Shown piece by piece: positions 35,649-45,116 of a DNA stretch of 64,000 nucleotides. The notes under the pieces are model-generated. The model was not told where the DNA came from and ran no database searches. It saw only the letters and a list, made by a program, of their open reading frames with translations. Every line of letters starts with the position of its first letter. Within the stretch, counting starts at the first letter, position 1. The position numbers and the translations under genes were made by a program. Origin of the DNA: Pseudoxanthomonas sp. Root630 (GTDB lineage Bacteria > Pseudomonadota > Gammaproteobacteria > Xanthomonadales > Xanthomonadaceae). The DNA is taken from positions 232,683 through 296,682 of the forward strand of contig NZ_LMGY01000015.1 in assembly GCF_001427585.1 (NCBI RefSeq), given 5' to 3'.

Positions 35649-36092
35649 GTGAATTTCGAAGAAATCCTGGCTTTCGCCACCCGTTCTCCCTTCAACCAGA
35701 TCCTGTCGCTGTCGCTGGTCGCACTGACGGTCGCGATCGTCTACACGGAGATCTCGCGCCTGTTCCGCGGCTACAAGGCCCTGCGCCCGGCCGAGCTGAC
35801 CCAGCTGGTCAACAGCGAGAACGCCCTGGTGGTGGACCTGTCGGCCAGCAACGACTTCGAGAAAGGCCACATCGCCGGCAGCCGCAACGTGCTGCCGAGC
35901 AGCTTCGACCCTGAAAACAAGCTGCTGGCCGGGGCCAAGTCCCAGCCGGTGGTGCTGGTCTGCCGCAACGGGCAGGCGTCCGCCGCGGCCGCCAAGCGCC
36001 TGAAGAAGGCCGGCTTCGAGAAGGTCTACTGGCTCGATGGCGGCGTCGCCGCCTGGCAGCAGGCCGACCTGCCGCTCATCAAGGGCCGCTGA
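35649..36092 (+). CDS. Membrane-anchored rhodanese-like protein
   Basis: A 147-residue protein starting at a GTG, since no suitable ATG exists. One membrane helix (~16-34, ILSLSLVALTVAIVYTEI) precedes a rhodanese domain (~45-145). LVCRNGQAS holds the active-site Cys105, and the domain ends with YWLDGGVAAWQQADLPL. It likely carries persulfide sulfur on the cytoplasmic face. Its position directly before secB is seen in many gammaproteobacteria. Confidence 0.9.
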   Translation: MNFEEILAFATRSPFNQILSLSLVALTVAIVYTEISRLFRGYKALRPAELTQLVNSENALVVDLSASNDFEKGHIAGSRNVLPSSFDPENKLLAGAKSQPVVLVCRNGQASAAAAKRLKKAGFEKVYWLDGGVAAWQQADLPLIKGR

Positions 36093-36190
36093 GCCCGTCT
36101 GGCCGGAACGGCCCCTTGAACCGGGCCGCCTCCGACGCCATGCCATAATCTCCCATTCACCGCATCAATCCCGAAATTCCGGAGTTCGAA

Positions 36191-36706
36191 ATGTCCGACG
36201 AGACCACCAACGGCGCGATCGCGTCCGCCGAAGCCGCTGGCCCTGCCTTCACTGTCGAGAAGATCTACGTCAAGGACGTTTCCTTCGAAGTGCCCAGCGC
36301 GCCGGCGATCTACACCGAGAACGCGCAGCCCGAGCTGCAGCTCAACCTCAACCAGCGCGTGCAGCGCCTGGGCGAGAACGCTTTCGAAGTCGTCCTGGGC
36401 GTGACCCTGACCTGCAAGGCCGGCGACAAGACCGCCTACGTGGCGGAAGTGCAGCAGGCCGGCATCTTCGGCCTGATGGGCCTGGACCCGCAGGCCGTGG
36501 ACGTGCTGCTCGGCACGCAGTGCCCGAACATCCTGTTCCCGTACGTGCGCCAGATCGTCAGCGACCTGGTCCAGGCGGGCGGCTTCCCGCCGTTCTTCCT
36601 GCAGCCGATCAACTTCGAGGCCCTGTACGCCGAATCGCTGCGCCAACGCGCTGCGCAGGGCGGCGACGCCGGCCTGGCCAGCTCGGAACCCGCCGGCAAC
36701 GCCTGA
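36191..36706 (+). CDS. secB: Protein-export chaperone SecB
   Basis: A 171-residue chaperone that keeps preproteins unfolded and delivers them to SecA. Signature stretches include [18 protein letters not shown], the acidic strand [12 protein letters not shown], and [31 protein letters not shown] Gly/Ala-rich tail follows. It lies between the rhodanese gene and gpsA on the same strand, a common gammaproteobacterial order. Confidence 0.97.
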   Translation: MSDETTNGAIASAEAAGPAFTVEKIYVKDVSFEVPSAPAIYTENAQPELQLNLNQRVQRLGENAFEVVLGVTLTCKAGDKTAYVAEVQQAGIFGLMGLDPQAVDVLLGTQCPNILFPYVRQIVSDLVQAGGFPPFFLQPINFEALYAESLRQRAAQGGDAGLASSEPAGNA

Positions 36707-36758
36707 TCCGTGATGCACAATCCCGTCAGGGCGGCGACGCTTCGCACAGGGGTGGCGG

Positions 36759-37796
36759 ATGACTGATCTGCAACCAGACGCACCGCTGAAGATCGCGGTG
36801 CTCGGGGCCGGTTCCTGGGGTACGGCGCTCGCCGCGCTGATGGCGCGGCATGGCCACGCGGTCACCCTGTGGGGCCGCGATGCCGTGGTCGCCGACGCGA
36901 TCAACGCGCAGCACGAGAACACCCGCTACCTGCCCGGCATCCCGCTGCCGCTCACGCTGCGGGCGACGACCGACCTGGCGACTTCGCTCGAAGGGGCGGA
37001 CCAGGTGCTGGTCGTGGTGCCGTCGCACGCCTTCACCGAGACGCTGCACAAGCTGGCGCCGCTGCGCCCGGCCGGCGTGGGCGTCGCTTGGGCGACGAAG
37101 GGCTTCGAGACCGGTTCCGGCCGTTTCCTGCACGAAGTCGCCGAAGACATCCTCGGCCCCGACGTCCCACTGGCCGTCGTCACCGGTCCCTCGTTCGCCA
37201 AGGAAGTCGCGCTGGGCCTGCCCACCGCGGTGACCGTGCATGGCGCCGACCTGGAGTTCGCGCAGGCGGTGGCCGACGTGATGCACGGCCCTGCCTTCCG
37301 CGCCTATACCGGCGACGACATGGTGGGCGCCGAACTCGGCGGCGCGATGAAGAACGTGCTGGCCGTGGCCACCGGCGTTTCCGATGGCATGCAACTGGGC
37401 CTCAACGCCCGTGCAGGCCTGATCACGCGCGGCCTCAACGAGATGCTGCGCCTGTCCGCCGCCATCGGCGCCAAGCCGGAGACGCTGATGGGTCTGGCCG
37501 GTCTCGGCGACCTGGTGCTGACGTGTACCGGCGATCTGTCGCGCAACCGTCGCCTGGGCCTGGCCCTCGGTCGCGGCCAGTCGCTGCAGGATGCCGTGCG
37601 CGAGATCGGCCAAGTGGTCGAATCCGTGCAGACAGCGGACGAAGTGATGCGACAGGCCGACCGCCATGGCATCGACCTGCCCATCTCCAGTGCGGTGCGC
37701 GCCGTGTTGCATGGCGACCTGACCCCGCGCGATGGCTTGCAGCAGTTGTTGTCGCGCGAACAGAAGCCCGAGTATCCGGAAACGCTGTTCAAGTAA
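36759..37796 (+). CDS. gpsA: NAD(P)+ glycerol-3-phosphate dehydrogenase
   Basis: A 345-residue enzyme that reduces dihydroxyacetone phosphate to sn-glycerol-3-phosphate for phospholipid synthesis. [21 protein letters not shown] is the dinucleotide fold. [16 protein letters not shown] and [18 protein letters not shown] follow, and [17 protein letters not shown] with the catalytic Lys completes the set. It is 52 bp after secB and is closed by a strong terminator. Confidence 0.97.
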   Translation: MTDLQPDAPLKIAVLGAGSWGTALAALMARHGHAVTLWGRDAVVADAINAQHENTRYLPGIPLPLTLRATTDLATSLEGADQVLVVVPSHAFTETLHKLAPLRPAGVGVAWATKGFETGSGRFLHEVAEDILGPDVPLAVVTGPSFAKEVALGLPTAVTVHGADLEFAQAVADVMHGPAFRAYTGDDMVGAELGGAMKNVLAVATGVSDGMQLGLNARAGLITRGLNEMLRLSAAIGAKPETLMGLAGLGDLVLTCTGDLSRNRRLGLALGRGQSLQDAVREIGQVVESVQTADEVMRQADRHGIDLPISSAVRAVLHGDLTPRDGLQQLLSREQKPEYPETLFK

Positions 37797-37815
37797 TTCC
37801 GATGCAGGGAACACA

Positions 37816-37842
37816 AGCCCGGCCTCACCGCCGGGCTTTTTC
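37816..37842 (+). terminator. Rho-independent terminator of gpsA
   Basis: An 8-bp GC-rich stem (AGCCCGGC / GCCGGGCT) with a 6-base loop is followed by TTTTTC-T on the plus strand, 19 bp after the gpsA stop codon. Confidence 0.9.
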
Positions 37843-37852
37843 TTTGGCGCAC

Positions 37853-37880
37853 AAAAAAGCCCGGCCACAAGGGCCGGGCT
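37853..37880 (-). terminator. Rho-independent terminator of the Ax21 gene
   Basis: A 9-bp stem (AGCCCGGCC / GGCCGGGCT) is flanked on the left by AAAAAA, read as a T-run on the minus strand, about 50 bp after the Ax21-like stop. It sits back to back with the gpsA terminator and shares its stem sequence. Confidence 0.9.
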
Positions 37881-37930
37881 GGGTGCGACGCGGGGAGAGA
37901 GGGACGCGTCGCGGGGAGCGGTGCTGCGTA

Positions 37931-38488
37931 TTACCAGGCGAAGCGCGGACCGACGAACCACTGGGTGTCGCCGTCGATCAACTTCACGTCGGCCGACGCA
38001 CTCCAGTTCTGGTTGAACTTCACCTGCGCGCCAAGGCGGCCGTAGAACTCGCCGTCGTACAGGTCGGTATCTTCGTAGCCGGCCAGGGCATAGCCGTTGA
38101 GGCGGTTGGTCAGCGCGCTGTTGACGCCCACTTCGGCGCTGTAGCCGGTCAGGTCTTCGCCGGGCACTTCGTAACGCTCATAGGCCACGCGGGTCAGCAG
38201 GTCGACGCGCTGGCTGATCTCGTGGTTGTAGCCCACGCCCAGCCGATAGTTGTCGATGTCGACATTGATGTCGTCGAACTCCTGCGTGGCGTAGTCGCCG
38301 AACAGGTGGAAGTTGGGAGCGATCGCGACCGAACCCTTCAATGCCCAGCCATCGGCATCGGGCACGCCGTTGCTCAGATTGGAAGCGACATAGCCGCCTT
38401 CCACATAGTTGTAGGACACGCCTTCCGCGGCCGAAGCAGCGAACGGAGCAGCAGCCAGCAGGGTCAGGGCAAGCAAGGACTTCTTCAT
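37931..38488 (-). CDS. ax21: Ax21-family outer-membrane beta-barrel protein
   Basis: A 185-residue outer-membrane protein. Signal peptide MKKSLLALTLLAAAPFAASA is followed by EGVSYNYVEGGYV, repeated amphipathic strands (HLFGDYATQEFDD; YRLGVGYNHEISQRVDLLTR) and the terminal WFVGPRFAW ending in an aromatic residue. This matches the Ax21/OmpO small-barrel family of Xanthomonas and Stenotrophomonas. Ax21 was once reported as a quorum or immune signal; those claims were withdrawn, so only the barrel assignment is safe. The start has AAAGG upstream. Confidence 0.88.
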   Translation of the reverse strand: MKKSLLALTLLAAAPFAASAAEGVSYNYVEGGYVASNLSNGVPDADGWALKGSVAIAPNFHLFGDYATQEFDDINVDIDNYRLGVGYNHEISQRVDLLTRVAYERYEVPGEDLTGYSAEVGVNSALTNRLNGYALAGYEDTDLYDGEFYGRLGAQVKFNQNWSASADVKLIDGDTQWFVGPRFAW

Positions 38489-38747
38489 GGGGAACGCCTT
38501 TCTGTTGTTGTTGTGTGTCCGTCGCGGTGCATTGCGACGGTGGGCGCAGTATCCGCTCCGGCTCACAACACGCCCTGAATATCAAACTGACCAGTACATG
38601 AATTAACCGGTCGTCACGGGAACTTTCGGCAGGTGTGCAGGCCGCCTCCACACGGTGTTCCGCCCACATTGCGACGACATCGACAGATCACGCTGTGATG
38701 CATGTCGATCCGGCCGCACGTGCCGGAGGCGTACCCGGTGATCGTCC
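38489..38747. other. Divergent intergenic region, ax21 and mlaA
   Basis: 259 bp separate the divergent starts. It is somewhat AT-richer near 38570-38605, which probably holds the ax21 promoter. A small palindrome (ATCACGCTGTGAT, near 38685) lies 50 bp upstream of mlaA. I found no other gene. Confidence 0.35.
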
Positions 38748-39617
38748 ATGCGCGCTATCAAGATCGGCTTTCTTCTCGTCGTGCTGCTGGTCGGCAGTGG
38801 CTGCGCGAATCGCTCCGTGCAGACGCGTCCATCGGCGCCTGCCGACATGCCTGTGGTGGCGGCCGTGGGCGAAGCGAACGATCTGCCCGCGTCGGTGGCG
38901 AAGGACCCCGAGTCCCCCAGCGTGGAAGTCGCGTCGGCCGCGGATGCGGAGGCGGATGCTTCCGTCATCGAGCAGGACCTCGCGCTGGTCTATGGCGATG
39001 TCGCGGTGTGGGATCCGTGGGAGAAACAGAACCGCCGGGTCCATCGTTTCAACACCGTGGTGGACGCGCACGTACTGCGCCCGCTGGCGCTCGCGTACAC
39101 CCGCGCCGTGCCTGCACCGGTGCGCGCGGGAGTCGGCCGGTTCTTCCGCAATCTCGGCGAGCCCGCCAACGCGATCAACCACGTGTTGCAGGGCCACCCC
39201 GGGCATTCGCTCGCGGCGTTCGGACGCTTCGCGATCAACACCACGCTCGGCATCGGCGGTGTGTTCGATCCCGCCTCGCGGTTCGGCCTGCGGCGTCGTG
39301 ATGAAGAGGACGCCGGGCAGACGCTCGGCACCTGGGGATGGCGTCGTTCGCGTTACCTCGTCGTCCCGCTGCTGGGGCCGCGCACCGTCCGCGACACGCT
39401 GTCGCTGGTGGCCGACCAGCGGATGGCGCCGTTGCGCTACATCAGCGACGGCACGGCGGCCGCGGCGCTGCAGGCGCTCGACGTGGTCGACGGCCGTGCG
39501 CGGCTCTCCGCGTTCGATGACGCACGGCAGGACGCCTATGACGACTACGCCTTCGTGCGCGATGCGTGGTCGCAACGACGCGTCCATCAGATCGAGGACG
39601 GGACATCGTCCGACTGA
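38748..39617 (+). CDS. mlaA: MlaA (VacJ) outer-membrane lipoprotein
   Basis: A 289-residue lipoprotein with lipobox VGSGC (Cys19). An Ala/Val/Asp-rich tether (~20-85) precedes the MlaA domain: WDPWEKQNRRVHRFNTVVD, FFRNLGEPANAINHVLQG and INTTLGIGGVFDPAS are family hallmarks. MlaA removes mislocalised phospholipids from the outer leaflet in complex with a porin. The mlaBCDEF genes are not adjacent, which is common in Xanthomonadaceae. Confidence 0.93.
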   Translation: MRAIKIGFLLVVLLVGSGCANRSVQTRPSAPADMPVVAAVGEANDLPASVAKDPESPSVEVASAADAEADASVIEQDLALVYGDVAVWDPWEKQNRRVHRFNTVVDAHVLRPLALAYTRAVPAPVRAGVGRFFRNLGEPANAINHVLQGHPGHSLAAFGRFAINTTLGIGGVFDPASRFGLRRRDEEDAGQTLGTWGWRRSRYLVVPLLGPRTVRDTLSLVADQRMAPLRYISDGTAAAALQALDVVDGRARLSAFDDARQDAYDDYAFVRDAWSQRRVHQIEDGTSSD

Positions 39618-39715
39618 GCAGCGCCCGACATTTGCACGACACCCCGATTCCATCCTTCCGCACCCCAGGGCGCACGCCCGTCCCCGCGTATCGCGTCGAG
39701 CACACCCGGATTCCC

Positions 39716-40870
39716 ATGCCATTCCCGAAACATCGCTGGATCGCGGCCATCGTCGCCGTCGCCGTCGTCCTCATCGTGATCGCATTCGCCACCTTCCCCC
39801 GGGGTGCGGATGCGTCGGCCACCGCCCCGCCGACGCCGGTGATGTCGGTGGTGCTGACGGCGCCGGCATCATCGCGACTGCCGCTGCAGGTACCGGCCAC
39901 CGGCAACGTGGCGGCGTGGCAGGAGGCGACCATCGGGGCCGAAACCGAGGGGCTGCGCCTGACCGAGGTGCGCGTCAACGTCGGCGATGTGGTGACGCGC
40001 GGACAGCCGCTGGCCACGTTCGATACCGCGCTGGTGCAGGCCGACGTGGCGGAATCGGTGGCGGCCGTGGCCGTGGCGCGGGCCGAGGCGCTCGAAGCCG
40101 AAGGCGATGCGCGACGTGCGACATTGCTGGAGGGCTCCGGCGCCATGTCTGCGCAGCAGATCAGCCAGTACCTCGCCGCGGCGGTGGTGGCACGGGCCCG
40201 CCTGGATGCCGCGCGCGCCGCCGGGCAGCGCCAGCGCGTGCGCCTGGCGAACACGCGCGTACTCGCGCCGGGCGACGGCATCATCACCGCGCGCACGGCC
40301 ACGGTGGGTGCGGTGGTACCGGCGGGCCAGGAGCTGTTCCGCATGATCAAGGACGGCAGGCTGGAGTGGCGCGCCCGCGTGGCGGTCTCCGATCTTGATG
40401 CGCTGATGCCCGGCCAGTCCGTGCTGCTGCGCATCTCCGCTGCCTCGTCCATCCGCGGCCGGCTGCGGATGGTGTCGCCCGACATCGACACCCAGACCCA
40501 CACCGGTCTGGTCTACGTGGACCTGCCGAAGGATGCTGGCGTGCGCGCCGGTGCATTCCTCACCGGTCATGTCGAGGTCGGCGAGGCGCCGGCCCTCACG
40601 CTGCCGCAGACCGCGGTGCTGTTGCGCGATGGCTTCCACTACGTGATGCGCGTGGGGGCGACCTCGCGCGTGATTGCGGTCAAGGTCGATGTCGGCCGTC
40701 GGATCGGCGACCGCATCGAGATCACCCGCGGCCTGCTGGCGGGCGACCTCGTGATTGCGTCCGGCCTCGGCTTCCTCAACGAAGGCGACACGGTGCGCGT
40801 GCTCGACACGCCGCCGCAGGCGCGTCCCGCGCGCGCGAATGCGGAAGCGCTCGCGCGGAGCGCGCCGTGA
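39716..40870 (+). CDS. RND efflux periplasmic adaptor
   Basis: A 384-residue membrane-fusion protein. A single N-terminal hydrophobic anchor (~9-27) leads to the lipoyl halves (ATIGAETEGLRLTEVRVNVGD and ARVLAPG-type NTRVLAPGDGIITARTATVG) on either side of an alpha-hairpin (~110-165). A beta-barrel and a membrane-proximal domain (LNEGDTVRVLD) follow. It overlaps the pump gene by 4 bp. No outer-membrane TolC partner is present in the window. The substrate is not predictable. Confidence 0.9.
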   Translation: MPFPKHRWIAAIVAVAVVLIVIAFATFPRGADASATAPPTPVMSVVLTAPASSRLPLQVPATGNVAAWQEATIGAETEGLRLTEVRVNVGDVVTRGQPLATFDTALVQADVAESVAAVAVARAEALEAEGDARRATLLEGSGAMSAQQISQYLAAAVVARARLDAARAAGQRQRVRLANTRVLAPGDGIITARTATVGAVVPAGQELFRMIKDGRLEWRARVAVSDLDALMPGQSVLLRISAASSIRGRLRMVSPDIDTQTHTGLVYVDLPKDAGVRAGAFLTGHVEVGEAPALTLPQTAVLLRDGFHYVMRVGATSRVIAVKVDVGRRIGDRIEITRGLLAGDLVIASGLGFLNEGDTVRVLDTPPQARPARANAEALARSAP

Positions 40871-43800
40871 ACCTCAACGTCTCGCGCTGGTCGATCCGCA
40901 ACCCGGTCGCCACCACGCTGCTGTTCCTGCTGCTGACCCTGGCCGGTGCCGGCGGCTTCTGGGCGATGAAGGTGCAGAACTTCCCCGACATCGACTTCCC
41001 GGTCGTCACCGTCACGGCGGCGTTGCCCGGCGCCTCGCCCGCGCAGCTGGAGAACGACGTCGCGCGGAAGATCGAGGATTCGCTCGCCAACGTGCAGGGG
41101 CTGAAACACGTCATCACCACGCTGACCGACGGCGTGGCCACGATCACCGCGGAATTCCAGGTCGGCAAGCCGGTGCAGCACGCGATGGACGACGTGCGCG
41201 ACGCCGTCTCCGCGACGCGCGCGCAGCTGCCGGCCGACCTCGAGGATCCCGTCATCACGAAGATGGAGCTGGCCGGTACGCCGGTCCTCACCTACACGGT
41301 GGCCTCGTCCACCCGCGACGACGAAGCGCTGTCGTGGTTCATCGACAGCCAGGTCAGCAAGAAGCTGTTGGCCGTCCCCGGCGTCGGCGCGGTGTCGCGC
41401 GTCGGTGGCGTGGATCGCGAGGTGCGGGTGGAGCTGGATCCCGCGCGCCTGCTCGCGCTGAACGCCACCGCGGCGGATCTCTCCCGCCAGCTGCGCGAAC
41501 TGCAGCAGGAAGCCTCCGGTGGCCGCGTCGACGTGGGCGGCGCCGAGCAGTCCGTGCGCACGATCGCCACCGTCGATGCAGCCCGGGACATCGCCGGCCT
41601 GGACGTCGCGCTCGGCGACGGCCGCCGGCTGCGCGTGGACCAGGTGGCGACGGTCGCCGATACCGCCGCTGCGCCGCGTTCGATGGCCCTGATGGATGGC
41701 CGGCCGGTGGTGGCCTTCGACGTGATGCGCGCGCGCGGCGCCGGCGAGATCGAGGTCGCCGAGGCCGCCCGCACCGTGATCGACGAACTGCGTGCCGCGC
41801 ATCCGGGGATCGTCTTCGCCGAAGCGGTGAACCACGTGGACCCGGTCGCCGAGAACTACCAGGGTTCCATGATGCTGCTGTACGAGGGTGCGGTCCTCGC
41901 GGTGCTGGTGGTGTTCTGCTTCCTGCGCGACTGGCGCGCCACGCTGATCGCCGCGGTCGCGCTGCCGCTGTCGGCCATCCCCACGTTCGCGGTGATGCAC
42001 CTCATGGGCTTCACCCTCAACACGGTGTCGCTGCTGTCGTTGTCGCTGGTGGTCGGTGTGCTGGTCGACGATGCGATCGTGGAGATCGAGAACATCGAGC
42101 GCCACCTGCTGATGGGCAAGCCGCCCCTGCGCGCCGCCACCGAAGCGGCCGACGAGATCGGCCTCGCCGTGGTGGCGACCACGTTCACGTTGATCGCGGT
42201 GTTCCTGCCCACGTCGTTGATGGGCGGTACGGTCGGGCGCTACTTCGTCCAGTTCGGCTGGACCGCGGCGATCGCGGTGTTCTTCTCGCTGGTGGTCGCA
42301 CGCATGCTGACGCCGACGATGGCGGCCTATCTGTTGAAGGCGCCGGAACGGGCGCACAAGCCGCCACGCTGGATCACCCGTTACCTGCATGTCGTGCGTG
42401 CCTGCCTGCGGCATCGCCTGCTGACGGCCGGCGGGGCCCTGCTGCTGGTCGTGCTCGGCCTGGGTGTGGCCGCACGGCTACCGGGCGAGTTCATCCCGCC
42501 GGACGACGGCAACCAGACGCAGGTAACGCTGACCCTGCCACCCGGCAGCACGTTGCAGGACACGCGCGCGCTGGTCGAGCACGCGCGCGCGCTGATCCAA
42601 GCGCATCCGGAGGTCGTCTCGGTCTACACCGCCATCGGCGCGCCGAGTCGTGGAGGAGATCCCGATGAAGGCGCATCGGTCGCCAGTGTCGCCACCGCCG
42701 TGCTCACCGCGAACCTGGTGCCGCGCGCGGAGCGCGATGGCGTCCGCCGCCAGGCGATCGAGCGCCGGCTGCGCGACGATCTGACCCGCCTGCCCGGCGC
42801 ACGCGTCGGCGTCGGTGCCGGGGGCGACAGCGAAGGCTATGAGCTGGTGCTGGCTTCCGACGACGGCCCGACCCTGATGCGCCACGCCAGCGTGGTGGAG
42901 CGCGAACTGCGCGGCATTCCCGGCATCGGCGCGGTGACGTCTTCCGCCAGCGTGGTGCGGCCCGAGCTGGTGGTGCGGCCGGATTTCGCGCGTGCGGCGG
43001 AACTCGGCGTGACCTCGGCCGCGATCGCCGAAACGCTGCGCATCGCCACCGCCGGCGACTACCGCCAGGACCTGGCGAAGTTGAACCTGAGCGAGCGGCA
43101 GGTGCCCGTGGTCGTGCGCCTGGCCGACGAAGGCCGCGACGATCTCGATACGCTTCGCCGCCTGCCGGTGCCCGGTGCGCGCGGGCCGGTGCCGCTGGAA
43201 AGCGTGGCCGACCTGCAGTTGTCGACCGGCCCGTCCGAACTGACGCGCTTCGATCGCATGCGCAACGTCACGCTGAAGGTGGAACTCAACGGGCTGCCGC
43301 TGGGCGATGTGGAAGCCGCCGCCGAGGCGTTGCCGAGCCTGCGGGCGCTACCGCGCGGTGTGGTCCAGGCCGCCGCCGGTGATGCCGAGGTGATGGGCGA
43401 ACTGGTGGCCGGGTTCGGCGTCGCCATGCTGGCCGGCGTGCTGTGCGTCTACGCGGTACTGGTCCTGCTGCTGAAGGACTTCGCCCAGCCGCTGACAGTG
43501 CTGTGCGCGCTGGTGCTGTCCATCCCGGGCGCCTTCCTCGCGTTGTCCGTCACCGGCGCGACGCTGTCCATGCCCTCGATGATCGGCCTGATCATGCTGA
43601 TGGGCATCACCACCAAGAACTCCATCCTGCTGGTCGATTACATCGTCATCGCGCGGCGCGACCACGGCATGAACCGGACCCGCGCCATCGTCGATGCCTG
43701 CCGCAAGCGCGCGCGCCCCATCGTCATGACCACGATCGCCATGGGCGCGGGCATGTTGCCGGTGGCGCTGGGCGTCGGCGCCGACCCCAGCTTCCGCGCG

Positions 43801-43968
43801 CCGATGGCGATCGTCGTCATCGGCGGCCTGCTCACCTCCACCGTGCTGTGCCTGCTGGTGATCCCGGTGGCGTACAGCGTCGTCGACGACGTGATCCGCC
43901 ATGCGCGCGCATGGACCGGCATGCGGCGTGGCGATGCGGCCACGCGCGGTGCCGGGGCGCGCGCATGA
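40867..43968 (+). CDS. RND efflux pump permease (HAE-1/MdtB-like)
   Basis: A 1033-residue inner-membrane transporter starting at a GTG that overlaps the adaptor stop. It has twelve membrane segments in two halves with large periplasmic loops. VVGVLVDDAIVEIENIERHLL carries the paired proton-relay aspartates of TM4, and LIMLMGITTKNSILLVDY is the TM10-11 region. AAALPGASPAQLENDVARKIE resembles the porter-domain start. Proton-driven export of hydrophobic compounds is the family role. It ends at a strong terminator. Confidence 0.93.
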   Translation: MNLNVSRWSIRNPVATTLLFLLLTLAGAGGFWAMKVQNFPDIDFPVVTVTAALPGASPAQLENDVARKIEDSLANVQGLKHVITTLTDGVATITAEFQVGKPVQHAMDDVRDAVSATRAQLPADLEDPVITKMELAGTPVLTYTVASSTRDDEALSWFIDSQVSKKLLAVPGVGAVSRVGGVDREVRVELDPARLLALNATAADLSRQLRELQQEASGGRVDVGGAEQSVRTIATVDAARDIAGLDVALGDGRRLRVDQVATVADTAAAPRSMALMDGRPVVAFDVMRARGAGEIEVAEAARTVIDELRAAHPGIVFAEAVNHVDPVAENYQGSMMLLYEGAVLAVLVVFCFLRDWRATLIAAVALPLSAIPTFAVMHLMGFTLNTVSLLSLSLVVGVLVDDAIVEIENIERHLLMGKPPLRAATEAADEIGLAVVATTFTLIAVFLPTSLMGGTVGRYFVQFGWTAAIAVFFSLVVARMLTPTMAAYLLKAPERAHKPPRWITRYLHVVRACLRHRLLTAGGALLLVVLGLGVAARLPGEFIPPDDGNQTQVTLTLPPGSTLQDTRALVEHARALIQAHPEVVSVYTAIGAPSRGGDPDEGASVASVATAVLTANLVPRAERDGVRRQAIERRLRDDLTRLPGARVGVGAGGDSEGYELVLASDDGPTLMRHASVVERELRGIPGIGAVTSSASVVRPELVVRPDFARAAELGVTSAAIAETLRIATAGDYRQDLAKLNLSERQVPVVVRLADEGRDDLDTLRRLPVPGARGPVPLESVADLQLSTGPSELTRFDRMRNVTLKVELNGLPLGDVEAAAEALPSLRALPRGVVQAAAGDAEVMGELVAGFGVAMLAGVLCVYAVLVLLLKDFAQPLTVLCALVLSIPGAFLALSVTGATLSMPSMIGLIMLMGITTKNSILLVDYIVIARRDHGMNRTRAIVDACRKRARPIVMTTIAMGAGMLPVALGVGADPSFRAPMAIVVIGGLLTSTVLCLLVIPVAYSVVDDVIRHARAWTGMRRGDAATRGAGARA

Positions 43969-44010
43969 CGTCGCGCCTGCCTGCTGACGCATGGGTCGCC
44001 TCTCTTCCTT

Positions 44011-44052
44011 GCGCGGCGATGGGATGGCAAGGCCCATCGTCCGCGCTTTTTT
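44011..44052 (+). terminator. Rho-independent terminator of the RND operon
   Basis: A 13-bp stem with a single bulged base (GCGCGG-CGATGGG / CCCATCG-T-CCGCGC) and a 9-base loop is followed by TTTTTT. It lies 42 bp after the pump stop and 17 bp before the next start, so the hydroxylase gene needs either readthrough or its own promoter. Confidence 0.88.
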
Positions 44053-44068
44053 ATCCGGGGTATCTCCC

Positions 44069-45055
44069 ATGAGCTTCAGCACGTTCGCACTCGGCCTGCT
44101 CGCCCTGTACGCGACGGCCAGCATCGGCTATGTGTACCGCTGGCGCGGCCGGCGTCGCTATGCCGGTTTCGGCGAATACCTGCGCAAGAGCTGGCCGGTG
44201 TTCGCGCCGTTCAACTGCGTGCTGTACATGGCCACGTCCCGGTTCGCACGACGGCCGGTGATCGACAGTGCGTATCTCGACGGCATCTCGATCCTGCGCG
44301 CGCACTGGCCTCGCATCCGCGACGAGGCCCTGGCGCTCCATCGCGCGGGACACCTGGAAGCGACCAGCCGGCCGGATTCGCCGGGTTACCACGACCTCGG
44401 CTTCCGCACGTTCTACAAGCGCGGCTGGAGGAAGTTCTACCTCAGCTGGTACGGCGCGCCGCACCGGTCTGCGCAACGCCTGTGCCCGGAGACGCTGTGG
44501 CTGCTGGCGCAGGTGCCGGGCATCCGCGCGGCGATGTTCTCGGTGCTGCCGCCGGGCGCGGAACTCAGCCTGCATTCGGACCCGCTGGCCTGTTCGTTCC
44601 GCTACCACCTGGGCCTGGCCACGCCGAACGACGATGCCTGCTTCATCGACGTCGACGGCCAGGCCCTGTCGTGGCGCGACGGGCAGGACTTCGTCTTCGA
44701 CGAAACCTATCCGCACTACGCCCGCAACGACACCGGCCAGCCGCGACTGATCCTGATGTGCGATGTCGAGCGGCCGATGAACGAGGCCGGGCATGCGTTC
44801 AACCGTGCCTACGCGCAACTCGCGCGGGCGCTGGCGGTCCCGAACACCGACGAGGATCCCCGTGGCCCGCTGACCCGCGTGTTCGCCGCCGTCGCGCCGT
44901 GGCGCGCGCACGCGCTCGCGTTGAAATCGCAGCGTCGCGGCGTCTACGTGCTGCTGAAATACTCGGTCAACACGGTGCTCCTGCTGCTCGCCTTGCTGCC
45001 CGTATATGCCGTGCTACAGTGGATCGAGCGCGCGGGCATCGCGGCGCTGTACTGA
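44069..45055 (+). CDS. LpxO-like aspartyl/asparaginyl beta-hydroxylase
   Basis: A 328-residue protein with an N-terminal membrane anchor (~4-22), a cytoplasmic 2-oxoglutarate/Fe(II) dioxygenase domain, and a C-terminal membrane segment (~300-322). SLHSDPLACSFRYHLGL supplies the His-x-Asp iron ligands and the basic co-substrate site. FDETYPHYARNDT supplies the distal His. LpxO hydroxylates the secondary acyl chain of lipid A; assignment here rests on topology and motif order. GGGG lies eight bases before the ATG. Confidence 0.85.
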   Translation: MSFSTFALGLLALYATASIGYVYRWRGRRRYAGFGEYLRKSWPVFAPFNCVLYMATSRFARRPVIDSAYLDGISILRAHWPRIRDEALALHRAGHLEATSRPDSPGYHDLGFRTFYKRGWRKFYLSWYGAPHRSAQRLCPETLWLLAQVPGIRAAMFSVLPPGAELSLHSDPLACSFRYHLGLATPNDDACFIDVDGQALSWRDGQDFVFDETYPHYARNDTGQPRLILMCDVERPMNEAGHAFNRAYAQLARALAVPNTDEDPRGPLTRVFAAVAPWRAHALALKSQRRGVYVLLKYSVNTVLLLLALLPVYAVLQWIERAGIAALY

Positions 45056-45116
45056 ATCCCGTGCGATCTTCCGCCCCTTATTTCCGCCCGCCCGCGCATC
45101 CCGAGGCGCACGAGCC